Assembly: GCF_000495815.1 (NCBI RefSeq)
Contig: NZ_AWGE01000001.1
Coordinates: 806,001-870,000, forward strand
DNA from: Asticcacaulis sp. AC466
Lineage (GTDB): Bacteria > Pseudomonadota > Alphaproteobacteria > Caulobacterales > Caulobacteraceae
DNA length: 64,000 nucleotides
Direction: 5' to 3'
Part shown: one piece after another, positions 1-9,445 of the stretch
Numbering within the stretch: position 1 is the first letter of the stretch
How the letters are laid out: the number at the start of each line of letters is the position of its first letter
Notes under the pieces: generated by a model
Database searches by the model: none
Seen by the model: only the letters and a program-made list of their open reading frames with translations
What the model was told of the DNA's origin: nothing
Position numbers and translations under genes: made by a program

Positions 1-2
1 TC

Positions 3-2708
3 GTCATCAGCCAGAGCGACCAGACCTCAAACGCCAACCGTGACAAAGACTCCATGGATCAGGGCCATCCCGGCCTGAACGCCCTCGACCTGCGCGGCCT
101 GGGGACCAAGCGCACCCTTGTCCTGGTGAATGGTCGCCGCCACGTGCCGGGGGCACCCGGCAGCGCCGCAGTCGATGTCAGCACCGTGCCGTCCGGCCTG
201 GTGGAGCGCGTCGAAATCGTCACCGGCGGCGCCTCGGCGCAATATGGCGCCGATGCCGTGGCCGGTGTGGCCAACTTTATTCTGAAGAAGAACTATCAAG
301 GCGTCGACGCCAATATCCGCTACGGCAATTCGAACTATAACGACATGCCGAACTATGCGGCGGATCTGTTGTGGGGCAAAAATTTCAACGACGGTCGAGG
401 CAATGTCACCCTGTTCGCCAGCTACGACCAATCCAATGGCACGGTTGGCGGTCAGGATCGTCCGTCAACCTCGCGCGGTAACCCGTGGTGGTATCGCGCG
501 ACTAAGACGGGGCCCTATACCGTGCTCGACGACCAGCACCTCCTGCAATATTCGCCGCGCGCCGTGGTGCTCCTGGGCAGCAAGCCCTACGTCTTCAATG
601 ATGACGGCACTATGCGCGCCCCGATTCTGGGTACGGAGGGGCTGATCTCGAACCTTTCGCCTACGGATATGGCCAAGAACTCCAGCGTCGCGTCTCTGAT
701 CACCAACAGTGGCGGTGAATTCGGCGGCCGGTACGACAACTGGCTGTTGTCCGTGCCCAGCCAGCGCTTCATCACCCACGGCAGCTTCGGCTATCAGCTC
801 AGCGAACATGCCCGCTATTTCTTCGAAGCGGACTTCGCCACCAACAAATCGCACGGTGAATATGGTCTGTGGTGGGAAGGCGGCACGAACAAGCTGCAGG
901 ACGGCAATCCGTTTATAACGCCAGAAATGATCGCGGCCAATGGCGGCGGCTTCCCTGATGGCCTGTCCTTCGTGCGTAACTACCCGGAATTTGGGAAGTC
1001 GCGGTCGAACTACCAGCGCGACATGTACCAGTTCGTCACCGGCTTTGAGGGGGACCTGCCTGCCCTGTTCCGCGGCCATGACTGGGCGTGGTCAACCTAT
1101 GTTTCCTACGGCAAAACCAAGGAAACTATCCAGGATTTTAACAGCACCTCAAATGACCGCTATATGCGTGCGCTGGACGCCGTCACCGGTCCGGGGGGCA
1201 CGCCGATCTGTGCCGTCAATGCCGATGCTGACACCACCAACGATGACCCCGCTTGTAAACCGCTCAATCCGTTCAAACCGGTTACGCAGGATGTCATCGC
1301 CTATCTGAATTATAATAGTAGTAAGTCCAGGACCTCGCTCGAACAATATGTCTGGTCCGGATATGTTACGGGTGGCATTTTCACTTTGCCGGCCGGTGAC
1401 GTGCAGGTGGCTTTGGGCGCTGAATACCGTCGCGAGGCGAACAATATCGGCGCGCGTGATGAATATAACCCCGATAGCCCGAAATTTGTGCCTGATTACG
1501 GTGTGTCCGAGACGCCGCTGAAGGGGGAATTCGACGTCAAGGAAGTCTTTGCCGAATTGAGTGTACCGATCCTCAAAGATCTGCCGTTTGCGTACCGCCT
1601 GACGGCTGACGCCGCCGTTCGTACCGCCGACTATTCGACCGCTGGCAAGACGACGGCTGAGAAGTATGGCCTGCAGTGGGCGCCGGTGAAGGATATCCGT
1701 TTCCGCGGCACCTACGGCACAGCCGTGCGTGCCCCGAATATCAGCGAAGTCTTTACCGCCTCGTCGATTAGCGGCCAGTGGCTGAGCGACCCGTGCAACT
1801 ACTACAATCTGCCGAACCGTGTCGACAAGACACAGTATACCGCCGCCAACTGCGCCGCCGCCATGCCCGCCAATAAGAACGACTATTGGCTGTGGCTGGA
1901 TGTCATCAAGAAAGGCAATTCGGATCTCAAGGTCGAGACGGCCAAGACCCTGACCGCGGGTGTGGTGCTGCAACCCCGCTTCATGAAGAATTTCACGGCG
2001 ACCATCGACTATTACGACATCAAGATGAGCAATGTCATTTCGTCGATCGAGCCGCAGCAGATCATCAACAAGTGCATGGACGCGCCAACGCTCGACAACG
2101 CCTATTGCGGCATGATCGTTCGCGATCCCGTGACCCACAACCTCGTCTCCGTGGTCAAGCAGAACATCAATCTTGCCAAACGCACGACCAGCGGTATCGA
2201 TATGGAATTCGATTATTCCGTCGATCTCGCCTCATGGGGTTGGGGCGCCAATGCCGGTCGTTTAGGCGTCAACAGCGTCTTCACACGCCTGTTCGAGAAC
2301 AAATACACCGCCGATCCGGATCATCCGGAAGTGATTACCGATACGGTCGGTATCTTCGGCTTCCCGAAATTGAAGGGGCGCACTGCCTTCACCTACAGTC
2401 ACGACAAGCTGTGGGTCGGCTGGACCAGCCGCTTCTATTCGGGCATGCGTCAGACCGTGACCATTACACCGGACGCATATGCGCCCTATAAGACGAAACC
2501 GATCGCCTATGATGACGTGTATGTGTCGTACTGGCTGAAGCCCAATGTGAACCTCAGCGCGGGCTTGTCCAACGCCTTCAACAAGCAGCCGCCCCGCTAT
2601 CCGGGCGCGGAAGCCGGTGGGGCCTACTTCGGTGACGAGGGTTGGCAGTCAGGCGTGTTCGACGTGATCGGCCGTACAGGCTGGATCAATCTGCGCTTCA
2701 CGCGCTAG
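3..2708 (+). CDS. TonB-dependent receptor, 5'-truncated
   Basis: Outer-membrane active transporter for a siderophore, carbohydrate or other ligand; the substrate cannot be told from the sequence. The frame is open to the left edge, so the signal peptide, TonB box and start of the plug lie outside the window; the first in-frame ATG at 54 is internal. Visible plug features are LVLVNGRRH, the VERVEIVTGGASAQYGADAVAGVANFILKK segment (split here by its positions, about 45-75 residues from the ATG) and then a long beta-barrel with many aromatic-ended strands. The barrel ends in a strand finishing LRFTR. Cysteine pairs in the barrel (for example DPCNYY and NCAAAM) suggest extracellular-loop disulfides. 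The family is clear; ligand class is unknown. An 11-bp hairpin terminator follows. Confidence 0.93.
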   Translation, partial: VISQSDQTSNANRDKDSMDQGHPGLNALDLRGLGTKRTLVLVNGRRHVPGAPGSAAVDVSTVPSGLVERVEIVTGGASAQYGADAVAGVANFILKKNYQGVDANIRYGNSNYNDMPNYAADLLWGKNFNDGRGNVTLFASYDQSNGTVGGQDRPSTSRGNPWWYRATKTGPYTVLDDQHLLQYSPRAVVLLGSKPYVFNDDGTMRAPILGTEGLISNLSPTDMAKNSSVASLITNSGGEFGGRYDNWLLSVPSQRFITHGSFGYQLSEHARYFFEADFATNKSHGEYGLWWEGGTNKLQDGNPFITPEMIAANGGGFPDGLSFVRNYPEFGKSRSNYQRDMYQFVTGFEGDLPALFRGHDWAWSTYVSYGKTKETIQDFNSTSNDRYMRALDAVTGPGGTPICAVNADADTTNDDPACKPLNPFKPVTQDVIAYLNYNSSKSRTSLEQYVWSGYVTGGIFTLPAGDVQVALGAEYRREANNIGARDEYNPDSPKFVPDYGVSETPLKGEFDVKEVFAELSVPILKDLPFAYRLTADAAVRTADYSTAGKTTAEKYGLQWAPVKDIRFRGTYGTAVRAPNISEVFTASSISGQWLSDPCNYYNLPNRVDKTQYTAANCAAAMPANKNDYWLWLDVIKKGNSDLKVETAKTLTAGVVLQPRFMKNFTATIDYYDIKMSNVISSIEPQQIINKCMDAPTLDNAYCGMIVRDPVTHNLVSVVKQNINLAKRTTSGIDMEFDYSVDLASWGWGANAGRLGVNSVFTRLFENKYTADPDHPEVITDTVGIFGFPKLKGRTAFTYSHDKLWVGWTSRFYSGMRQTVTITPDAYAPYKTKPIAYDDVYVSYWLKPNVNLSAGLSNAFNKQPPRYPGAEAGGAYFGDEGWQSGVFDVIGRTGWINLRFTR

Positions 2709-2714
2709 TCAATT

Positions 2715-2746
2715 CGGGCTCCGCACTGACCTGCGGAGCCCGTCTT
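2715..2746 (+). terminator. Intrinsic terminator after the TonB receptor
   Basis: Perfect 11-bp stem CGGGCTCCGCA (2715-2725) and TGCGGAGCCCG (2732-2742) with a 6-base loop, starting 7 bases after the receptor stop codon. It is followed only by a weak T-rich stretch (TCTTG). Confidence 0.75.
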
Positions 2747-2852
2747 GCGTTCACTGTCCTCGCGCGTTACTCTTTGAACATGTTTTTCAGCACGCTATGC
2801 GAGTGCAGAATTATCTCCTGCACAGGCGAGATCACTAGACAGGGATGCCGTT

Positions 2853-3131
2853 ATGGTCCTCAAATATTTCCAGCGCCGAGGCGCCTTGTCCATGGTTCTG
2901 GTCTTGGCAGCGGGCGGCCTTTTGGCGGGGTGCGCGCCGGTTAGGCTCGGGTCTTTCACAGATTTATCTCAGCCGCCGTGGCCATCAGATGGGAAAGGCG
3001 AGGGCCCCCGTCCCACGGTGGTGCGGAAATCAAAAGGCGTGATTGCGAAGGGCGAAACGTCTGGACGCGTGGGAAACGACACCTATGTGTGTATGGATAA
3101 AGCGTGCAAGGAAGCTATTAAGGTCGAATAG
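2853..3131 (+). CDS. Small putative lipoprotein, hypothetical
   Basis: A 92-residue protein not recognised as a named family. The N-terminus has basic residues, a hydrophobic stretch (SMVLVLAAGGLLAG) and a lipobox LLAGC, so it is probably lipidated and anchored in a membrane facing the periplasm. The mature part is short, polar and Pro/Gly/Lys-rich, with two further Cys (VCMDKACK) spaced as could form a disulfide. It stands alone between the receptor terminator and the oppositely oriented AHSA1 operon. No strong ribosome site is seen (AGACAGG about 8 bases upstream), so expression is less certain than the lipoprotein signal itself. Confidence 0.6.
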   Translation: MVLKYFQRRGALSMVLVLAAGGLLAGCAPVRLGSFTDLSQPPWPSDGKGEGPRPTVVRKSKGVIAKGETSGRVGNDTYVCMDKACKEAIKVE

Positions 3132-3197
3132 AGGCCAACTACTTGGTGGGCGAGCGAAACCTCCGCCGATAGGCTTTTCCCCCATACCGTAGCGGGG

Positions 3198-3623
3198 TCA
3201 GAGATCGCGGCCCACAACCGCTTCCAGTTTGGACAGGAAACCATCCCAGCCATGCATGGCGCCGCCGAAGGCTTGCTTTTGATCGGTTCGGAAACCGGCC
3301 TGTTCTACGCGCAGGTGCGTACCCGTCGTCGTCGGTGTCAAGGTGAAGGTCACCACGCTACGCAAATCGTAGGCCGCATTATCATTGACGTGATCCCAGG
3401 TGAAAGACAGACGCTTGCCGGCGTCGAGGATCAGCACCTCACACTCCAACACGCCGCCCCAGTCCCCGCGCAGGTTGAACCTGTGGCCGACAGTGGGCAG
3501 GAAGTCGTTTCTCATCAGCCACTCCGCCATCAGGTGCGGCTGGCTGAGGGCGCGCCACAGTTTTTCCGGCGGATGGGGAAAATCGCGTTCGACAATGACA
3601 GAGCGGGTTTCGGGCGTGGTCAT
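3198..3623 (-). CDS. AHSA1/SRPBCC-family protein
   Basis: A 141-residue single-domain START/Bet v1-like protein of the activator-of-Hsp90-ATPase-1-like (AHSA1, SRPBCC) family. The family signature is visible from the N-terminus: VIVERDFPHPPEKLWRALS, then AEWLM, GVLECEVLILDAGKRLSFTW and a C-terminal helix beginning AMHGWDGFLSKLE. These proteins have a hydrophobic cavity and are usually of unknown ligand. The start codon overlaps the stop of the upstream DUF1801 gene as TGATG, so the two are translationally coupled and share the ArsR operon. ArsR-AHSA1 pairing is common in bacteria, but the physiological role is not established. Confidence 0.85.
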   Translation of the reverse strand: MTTPETRSVIVERDFPHPPEKLWRALSQPHLMAEWLMRNDFLPTVGHRFNLRGDWGGVLECEVLILDAGKRLSFTWDHVNDNAAYDLRSVVTFTLTPTTTGTHLRVEQAGFRTDQKQAFGGAMHGWDGFLSKLEAVVGRDL

Positions 3624-4045
3624 CAGGACTTGGCCTTCTTTTTAGGGGCGTTAGCCTTGGCGGAGATATTCAGGGCGACGGCAGCCTGGATCAAGGCCAT
3701 GAAAGCCGCCTCGTTGATCGGCTCGCCCTCACGGAAATCGATAGCGCGTCGCGTGGCACCCTCCAGGCTGGAATTGAACAGGCCCTCCGGATCGGGGACC
3801 GAGGCGCCCTTTGCGAAGGTCGTTTTTACTGCGGCCTTATAGGTCTCGCCGGTGCATACAATACCGTCGTGTGACCATACCGGAATGTTCCATTTCCACT
3901 CCTCAACGATCTCGGGATCGGCCTGTTTGATCAAGCTGCGCAGCCGGTTAAGCGTGTCACCACGCCAATCGGCATATTCCCGGATGGCGTCGTCGATAAG
4001 CTGCGCGGCCGGGATACCTTCGGTACTTTTCAAAGGTTTTTTCAT
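3623..4045 (-). CDS. DUF1801 (YdhG-like) family protein
   Basis: A 140-residue protein of the DUF1801/YdhG-like fold. Supporting features are the early helical region with ADWRGDTLNRLRSLIKQADPEIVEEWKWNIPVWSHDGIVCTGETYK and the later KTTFAKGASVPDP segment, both typical of this family; the C-terminus is Lys/Ala-rich and probably disordered. Function is unknown, although some relatives are annotated as iron-chaperone-like. It lies between the ArsR regulator (74 bases upstream) and the AHSA1 protein (overlapping), consistent with one three-gene transcript. Confidence 0.8.
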   Translation of the reverse strand: MKKPLKSTEGIPAAQLIDDAIREYADWRGDTLNRLRSLIKQADPEIVEEWKWNIPVWSHDGIVCTGETYKAAVKTTFAKGASVPDPEGLFNSSLEGATRRAIDFREGEPINEAAFMALIQAAVALNISAKANAPKKKAKS

Positions 4046-4118
4046 GCGTTTCCTTCTCTACGATTGAGGCCCCGACAATCTGGACGCAGTGGCATTGCTG
4101 TATCCCCATTTGTCGCAG

Positions 4119-4460
4119 TCATTGATCCATCCGCTTCAGTACGTCTTCGAGATCATCCATGCGGCTTTCCCAGAAGCCGGCCATTTCATGTGTCCAGTCG
4201 ACGAGGGGGGCCAGGGCCTTGAGTTGTGCGCTATAATGAGTCTGGCGTCCGGCAGGGCGGTCGCGGACCAGGCCGGCTAGCTTCAGGACCGCCAGGTGTT
4301 TGGACACGACCGGTTGAGACACGCCGGCTTGCGCGGTCAAGGCCGCGACGGTTTGCTCGCCGTCGCGGCACAGGCGCTCGAATATCGCCCGTCGCGTTGG
4401 GTCGGACAGGGACCGGAACAAGATATCGTTTGGCGTTTCGGACACGGGCATTAAATCCAT
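4119..4460 (-). CDS. ArsR-family transcriptional regulator
   Basis: A 113-residue winged-helix repressor. The helix-turn-helix core is visible as LSDPTRRAIFERLCRDGEQTVAALTAQAGVSQPVVSKHLAVLKLAGLVRDRPAGRQTHY, the classic ArsR arrangement. There are no CxC metal-binding cysteines in helix 3, so it belongs to the non-metal branch often paired with AHSA1 proteins. Its first ATG lies inside a near-perfect palindrome (4459-4499); Met4 at 4451 is an alternative start that would free the operator. It probably represses its own three-gene operon. Confidence 0.9.
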   Translation of the reverse strand: MDLMPVSETPNDILFRSLSDPTRRAIFERLCRDGEQTVAALTAQAGVSQPVVSKHLAVLKLAGLVRDRPAGRQTHYSAQLKALAPLVDWTHEMAGFWESRMDDLEDVLKRMDQ

Positions 4461-4499
4461 ACCTGAATGGCTATGGGTTATTCATAGCTATTCGGGTAT
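4459..4499. promoter_or_regulatory. Palindromic operator of the ArsR operon
   Basis: Arms ATACCTGAATGGCTATG (4459-4475) and CATAGCTATTCGGGTAT (4483-4499) match as an inverted repeat at 15 of 17 positions with a 7-base spacer. It overlaps the first start codon of the arsR-like gene, so binding would block its transcription or initiation. Assignment to ArsR is inference from position. Confidence 0.7.
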
Positions 4500-4595
4500 G
4501 AATGTCAAGCGGCGCCGTCATCTAACATTTTCGTAACTTTACAGTTTAGTTCCATATGAAATAGTCGCGGCCTTAACCGATGAGAGGGCTGCGCC

Positions 4596-7463
4596 ATGAC
4601 GAACTCCTTTAAATTCAAGCCGAGCCGCTTTAGCCTGGCGTTCGCGACCGGTCTTCTGGCACTGGCGCCGATGGCCGGGTCGCCTGTTCAGGCCGCCGCA
4701 CCGACCAAGTCGGCATTGACCAAAGCTGCGCCCATCACCGTGCCGCCGATCGTCTATAAGACGCGCACCCTGCCGAACGGCATGAAGTTGCTCTATTCCC
4801 GCGACACCACCACGCCGAACGTCACGGTTCAGGTCTGGTATAGTGTCGGTTCAAAGGACGATCCCAACGGTCGTTCGGGCTTTGCGCACCTGTTCGAGCA
4901 TTTGATGTTCAAGGCAACGCAGGACATGCCGTCGGAAACCTTTGATCGCCTGACCGAAGATGTTGGCGGTTTTAACAATGCCTCGACCTGGGATGATTTC
5001 ACCAACTATTACGAGGTCGTTCCTGCCGCCAGCCTGGAACGCCTGATCTGGGCTGAATCGGAGCGCCTGGGGGCGTTGGTCGTCGATGAGGACATCTTCA
5101 AGTCGGAACGCGACGTGGTGAAAGAAGAACTGCGCCAGCGCATCCTGGCCCAGCCCTATGGCCGCCTGTTCGGTCTTTATATTGCGCAAAATTCGTACAC
5201 CACCCACCCGTATAAGCGGCCGGGCATCGGATCGATCGAGGAACTGAACCTCGCCACGATCGACGACGTGCGCGCCTTCCATGCCACCTATTACCGGCCG
5301 GATAATGCCGCCCTGATCGTTGTCGGCAATTTCGACGAAGCGCAGCTTAATGCCTATGTCGACAAGTATATGGGGCCGTTGAAAACGCCCACGTCGCCCT
5401 TGCCGCGCGTCACGGCCGTCGAGCCGCCGCATACGGTGGCTAAGACGGTCACGACCTATGGACCGAACGTCCCCTTGCCGGCTGTCGCCTTGACCTGGAT
5501 GGGCCCCAAGGCGTCCGACTCCGACGCCGCAGCGACGAAGGTGCTTGATGCCATCCTGACCAGCGGTAAGTCGTCGCGTCTTTACAACAGCCTGGTGTAT
5601 GACACCCAGGTCGCCACCAGCGTCTTTTCGAATGCCGATCTACCCGCCCAGCCGGGGCTGATCTATGTCGGTGCCATCATGGCAGATGGAAAGCCTCTGG
5701 CAGAGGGCGAAGCCCAATTGCTGGCTCAGATCGCCCGCCTGCGCGACGCACCGGTCAGCGCGGCCGAACTTAGCGAGGCCAAGACCGAACTGATCGCCAA
5801 TGCGGTGCGCCAACGTGAAACCATCGATAACCGGGCCTTCGCCCTGGGCTATGCCTTGGTGACGCAAGGCAATGCCGAAAAGGCCAACAGCGAGGTCGCC
5901 GAATTGTCGGCGGTGACAGCGGCCGACGTTCAGGCCGTCGCGCGCAAATATCTCACCACCAATGGCATGACGACCATCCGCTATGTTGCGGAATCCGAAC
6001 GCAAGGACGCTGCCCCGGCCGTCGCCACCGTGCCGCCCGCCGCCAGCGCCACCTTCACCGGCCCGATCTATACATTGCGTCCGGAAGGCGAGCGAACGCC
6101 GTTGCCGCCTCTGGGCGCCGCCGTTAATCCGACCCTGCCAGCGCCGGCTGAGACGACCCTGCCTAACGGTCTGAAGGTCGTGGTGGCGAAAAGCTCGGAC
6201 CTGCCGCTGGTCGCGGTTCGGCTGACGGTGAAAGCCGGTGCGTCGTCCGATCCAGCGGGCAAGGCTGGCGCGGCCAGCCTGATGTCGGATGTCATCACAG
6301 AAGGCACAGCGACGCGCACGGCGCAGCAGATCGCTGCCGAAAGCGAGGCCTTGGGCACGGAAATTTCGGCCGGTTCCGATTGGGAATATTCCGCGCTCAG
6401 CATGAATGTGGTGAAGGGCAACCTGTCGCCGGCCATGGCCATCCTGTCCGACGTTGCTCTGCATCCGGCGTTCAAGGCCGATGAGATCGAGCGTATGCGC
6501 AGCCAGACGCTCGACGGGCTGAAAGTCAATTACCAGCAGCCCGGCGCCCTCTCCGGTTACATGACGGCGCCCCTGATCTATGGCGGTACGCCGATGGGCC
6601 ATGTGGCGAGCGGTACGCCGCACTCCCTGCCCGGCATTACGCGTGAGGATCTGGTGGCGCTGCACACGGGGGCCTGGCGGCCGGATAATGCCATCCTGGT
6701 GCTGACGGGCGACATAACGCCTCAGGAAGGCTTTGCCCTGGCCCAGGCCGCCTTCGGAGCCTGGAAGGCGCCGGCAGGCAAGCCATTGACCGCGCCCGCC
6801 GTGACCCCGGCGGCACCGCCGCGCGATGTGATCGTCGATCTTCCCGGTACGGGGCAGGCGGCGGTTCGGGTGGTCAAGACGGCCATTGCCCGGTCATCGC
6901 CCGACTACTATCCCGGCATCGTGGCCACTACGGTATTGGGTGGTGGCTATTCGGCACGTCTCAATCAGGAAATCCGCATCAAACGCGGCCTGAGTTACGG
7001 TGCGAACGCCAGCCTGTCTACGCGTCTGACGACCGGCGCCTTTACTGGTCAGGCCCAGACCAAGAATGAATCGGCGGCTCAGGTCGTCGGTCTTATCAAG
7101 ACCGAAATGACGCGTCTGGCGGCAGAACCGGTAAGCGCAGACGAATTGACCGCACGCAAATCGGTGCTGATCGGCAATTACGGGCGAAACCTGGAACGGG
7201 CCGACGGTCTGGCCAATGTGCTGGGCGACCTGGCCTTCTACCGCATCGATCTGAAGGAAATTCAGCAATATACGGCCAAGGTGACCGCCGTGACGCCGCA
7301 ACAGGTCAGCGCCTTCGCCGGAACCCAGCTCGATCCCGCGACGTCCAGCGTGATCGTTGTGGGGGACCGCAGTCAGATGGGCGACGCGATTACCGCCGCC
7401 CTGCCCAAGGCTGAGGTTATCTCCGTGACCGACCTTAACCTGGATAAGTCCGGATTGAAGTAG
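4596..7463 (+). CDS. Periplasmic M16 zinc metallopeptidase (two-domain)
   Basis: A 955-residue insulinase/pitrilysin-type protease. A Sec signal peptide ends near VQAAAP (about residue 35). The N-terminal M16 domain carries the inverted zinc motif H98-L-F-E101-H102, with the third ligand probably Glu178 in the ERDVVKEELR helix. The C-terminal half repeats the fold (TLPNGLKVVV at about 525) but has GAASLMSDV where HxxEH would be, so it is the inactive partner, as is usual in the family. The two halves form a clamshell that degrades small peptides. It is monocistronic, with an AGAGGG ribosome site before the ATG and a convergent glycosyltransferase downstream. Confidence 0.93.
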   Translation: MTNSFKFKPSRFSLAFATGLLALAPMAGSPVQAAAPTKSALTKAAPITVPPIVYKTRTLPNGMKLLYSRDTTTPNVTVQVWYSVGSKDDPNGRSGFAHLFEHLMFKATQDMPSETFDRLTEDVGGFNNASTWDDFTNYYEVVPAASLERLIWAESERLGALVVDEDIFKSERDVVKEELRQRILAQPYGRLFGLYIAQNSYTTHPYKRPGIGSIEELNLATIDDVRAFHATYYRPDNAALIVVGNFDEAQLNAYVDKYMGPLKTPTSPLPRVTAVEPPHTVAKTVTTYGPNVPLPAVALTWMGPKASDSDAAATKVLDAILTSGKSSRLYNSLVYDTQVATSVFSNADLPAQPGLIYVGAIMADGKPLAEGEAQLLAQIARLRDAPVSAAELSEAKTELIANAVRQRETIDNRAFALGYALVTQGNAEKANSEVAELSAVTAADVQAVARKYLTTNGMTTIRYVAESERKDAAPAVATVPPAASATFTGPIYTLRPEGERTPLPPLGAAVNPTLPAPAETTLPNGLKVVVAKSSDLPLVAVRLTVKAGASSDPAGKAGAASLMSDVITEGTATRTAQQIAAESEALGTEISAGSDWEYSALSMNVVKGNLSPAMAILSDVALHPAFKADEIERMRSQTLDGLKVNYQQPGALSGYMTAPLIYGGTPMGHVASGTPHSLPGITREDLVALHTGAWRPDNAILVLTGDITPQEGFALAQAAFGAWKAPAGKPLTAPAVTPAAPPRDVIVDLPGTGQAAVRVVKTAIARSSPDYYPGIVATTVLGGGYSARLNQEIRIKRGLSYGANASLSTRLTTGAFTGQAQTKNESAAQVVGLIKTEMTRLAAEPVSADELTARKSVLIGNYGRNLERADGLANVLGDLAFYRIDLKEIQQYTAKVTAVTPQQVSAFAGTQLDPATSSVIVVGDRSQMGDAITAALPKAEVISVTDLNLDKSGLK

Positions 7464-7480
7464 GATAAGTTGGTCCGGCG

Positions 7481-9445
7481 TCAGTCCTGTCGGGGCCAAA
7501 GTCTCCCATCACGGGGGATAGGCCGCCAGGCATGACGCCGGATCAGTTTTTCCCGCCAGAAGGCGCTGTAGTCGGCGATGGCCTGAACTTCCGTAGCTTC
7601 ATGGTCGTGGTGCAGCCCCATCTCGAAATAGATGTCCAGGTTGGTCAGGTCGGGCTGCGGTAGCCTGCCGTCCAGGCAGTCGGCCCACATGCCGGCATAG
7701 AGGGTTTCGAGATGCGCCACCAGTTTGGTGGTGTCGAACAGGGTGCAGGTCAAGCGGTTAGCCAATAAGTGTTCGCGCCAGGCCTTGAGGTCGCCATGTC
7801 CGCGCCCCAGCGCCACGGCCTGATCGACATAGTCTTCGATCCGGGTACAGACAAGCGAGTCCGGCAGTCCGGCCGATTTGACGAGCGACCCGCAGACGCG
7901 CGACGCGAAGCTGCGCCCCGACAGGGTCAGCACCGGCACCCCCATCCACAGGGCGTCCGAGCAGGTGGTATGCGCGCCATAGGGCGTGGTGTCGAGGAAC
8001 AGATCGGCCAGCGGATAGCGCGCCAGATGGTGGGCGTTGGCCATCTTGTCGGCAAAAATGATGCGGTCCGGGTCAATGCCCTTTTCCTCAGCGTAGGCTT
8101 TGAGACGGGTGTGCGAGGTTTCCGCGCCGGACAGCAGCCACAATACGGCATTGGGCACGCGGGCCAGGATTTCCAGCCAGCGATCTAAGGTAAAGCGCGT
8201 GATCTTATGCGTGCCGTTGAAGCAACAATAGACGAAGGCGTCTTCCGGCAGACCGGCTTCGGCGCGTGTCGGTGTATGGTCCGCGACGACGCGCAGACGA
8301 TTGTTCGGCTGATAGCAGGGCAGGCGGGTGACCTGCTCCGAGTAGTAGATTTCGTCGCCTGCCGGTATGATCCAGGGATCGGCGATGATGTAATTGTGAT
8401 AGGGGCTGGCCAGGCTGCCCGGAAAGCCCAGCCAGTTGACGATGACCGGGGCGGGGCGCAGGGACAGAAGTTTGGTGCGGCCGTCGCGGGTATAGCCGTT
8501 GACGTCGATGAGGATCTGAATGCCGTCGTCGGCGATACGCCGGGCCGCGGTGGCGTCATCCATCTTCGTGATGTCGATGAAATGATCGGCCGTTGCTTTG
8601 TAATGGGCATGGATCGGATCGGTCGAGGGAATGCCGCAATAATAGGCGAAGACCTCGACCTTCGACCGATCATGCAGGCCCAGCACTTCGTACATCAGGT
8701 GGCCGATGGCGTGCTCACGCAGATCTGACGACAGGTAGCCTATGCGGATGGGCTTGTCCTTCGGCCTGTTCATCGCCGCCCAATGCGTCGTCAGCCGGTC
8801 GCCGGGCATGCCGACATCGCGCAGATTGTAGGTGTAGCTGACCGCCAGTTGGAAGATCGGATCGTCGGTATAGGCGTCAATCGACAGCGGCGAAATGCCG
8901 GACAGCAGATGATCGCGCGTCATGTTTTCGAAGGGAAGCACAACTGGCCAGGCGCACTGACGCTGACGCAGGGCGATGAAATGCTGCATCGCTTCGCGCT
9001 GGTGCGGATCGAGTTCCAGGCTGATCCGCAGGGCGGTTTCGGCGGGCTCGTCCTGGTGCGCGCCTTCCAGCACACGGGCGGCCTGATTGAGCGCCATGGT
9101 TTTGTGCCGGACGGCGGAGCCGGTCAGTTGGTCGAGCCGGCTGGCGAGCGTGTTCCAGGTGATGACGGCCTGGGCGTTATTTCCCAGGCCTTCGTGGATG
9201 CGGCCAAGGTTGATATAGACGCTGTGGAAGTCCGGATTGAGGTCCACCACCCGCTCCATGACGTCGCGGGCCTGGGCCAGATCCCCGGCGTCGGTCAGGA
9301 TGACGCCGAGGTTGAACAGCAGGGCATAGAGGAGCGGGTGATCGGGATTTTGCGCCAGGAACTGATTGTAGAGGGCGATGGCTCCAGCCTCCTGGCCGGC
9401 GGCTTTCAGTGCTTCGGCCGATTGAATCAGCTCCATCACCGTCAT
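7481..9445 (-). CDS. TPR protein with GT41 (O-GlcNAc transferase-like) domain
   Basis: A 654-residue cytoplasmic glycosyltransferase related to OGT/SPINDLY. About three TPR units occupy residues 1-120. The GT41 catalytic region occupies the C-terminal two thirds: RIGYLSSDLREHAIGHL, ILIDVNGYTRDGRT, VNWLGFPGSLAS, CFNGTHKITRFTLDRW and a sugar-nucleotide site DLFLDTTPYGAHTTCSDALWMG. GT41 enzymes transfer sugars to protein side chains; Caulobacter FlmG has the same TPR-GT41 layout and modifies flagellin. The start at 9445 is chosen because GGAGG sits 7 bases before that ATG; an ATG 42 bases upstream lacks such a site. It is divergent from a giant Ser/Thr-rich repeat protein, which is a plausible but unproven substrate. 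Confidence 0.92.
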   Translation of the reverse strand: MTVMELIQSAEALKAAGQEAGAIALYNQFLAQNPDHPLLYALLFNLGVILTDAGDLAQARDVMERVVDLNPDFHSVYINLGRIHEGLGNNAQAVITWNTLASRLDQLTGSAVRHKTMALNQAARVLEGAHQDEPAETALRISLELDPHQREAMQHFIALRQRQCAWPVVLPFENMTRDHLLSGISPLSIDAYTDDPIFQLAVSYTYNLRDVGMPGDRLTTHWAAMNRPKDKPIRIGYLSSDLREHAIGHLMYEVLGLHDRSKVEVFAYYCGIPSTDPIHAHYKATADHFIDITKMDDATAARRIADDGIQILIDVNGYTRDGRTKLLSLRPAPVIVNWLGFPGSLASPYHNYIIADPWIIPAGDEIYYSEQVTRLPCYQPNNRLRVVADHTPTRAEAGLPEDAFVYCCFNGTHKITRFTLDRWLEILARVPNAVLWLLSGAETSHTRLKAYAEEKGIDPDRIIFADKMANAHHLARYPLADLFLDTTPYGAHTTCSDALWMGVPVLTLSGRSFASRVCGSLVKSAGLPDSLVCTRIEDYVDQAVALGRGHGDLKAWREHLLANRLTCTLFDTTKLVAHLETLYAGMWADCLDGRLPQPDLTNLDIYFEMGLHHDHEATEVQAIADYSAFWREKLIRRHAWRPIPRDGRLWPRQD

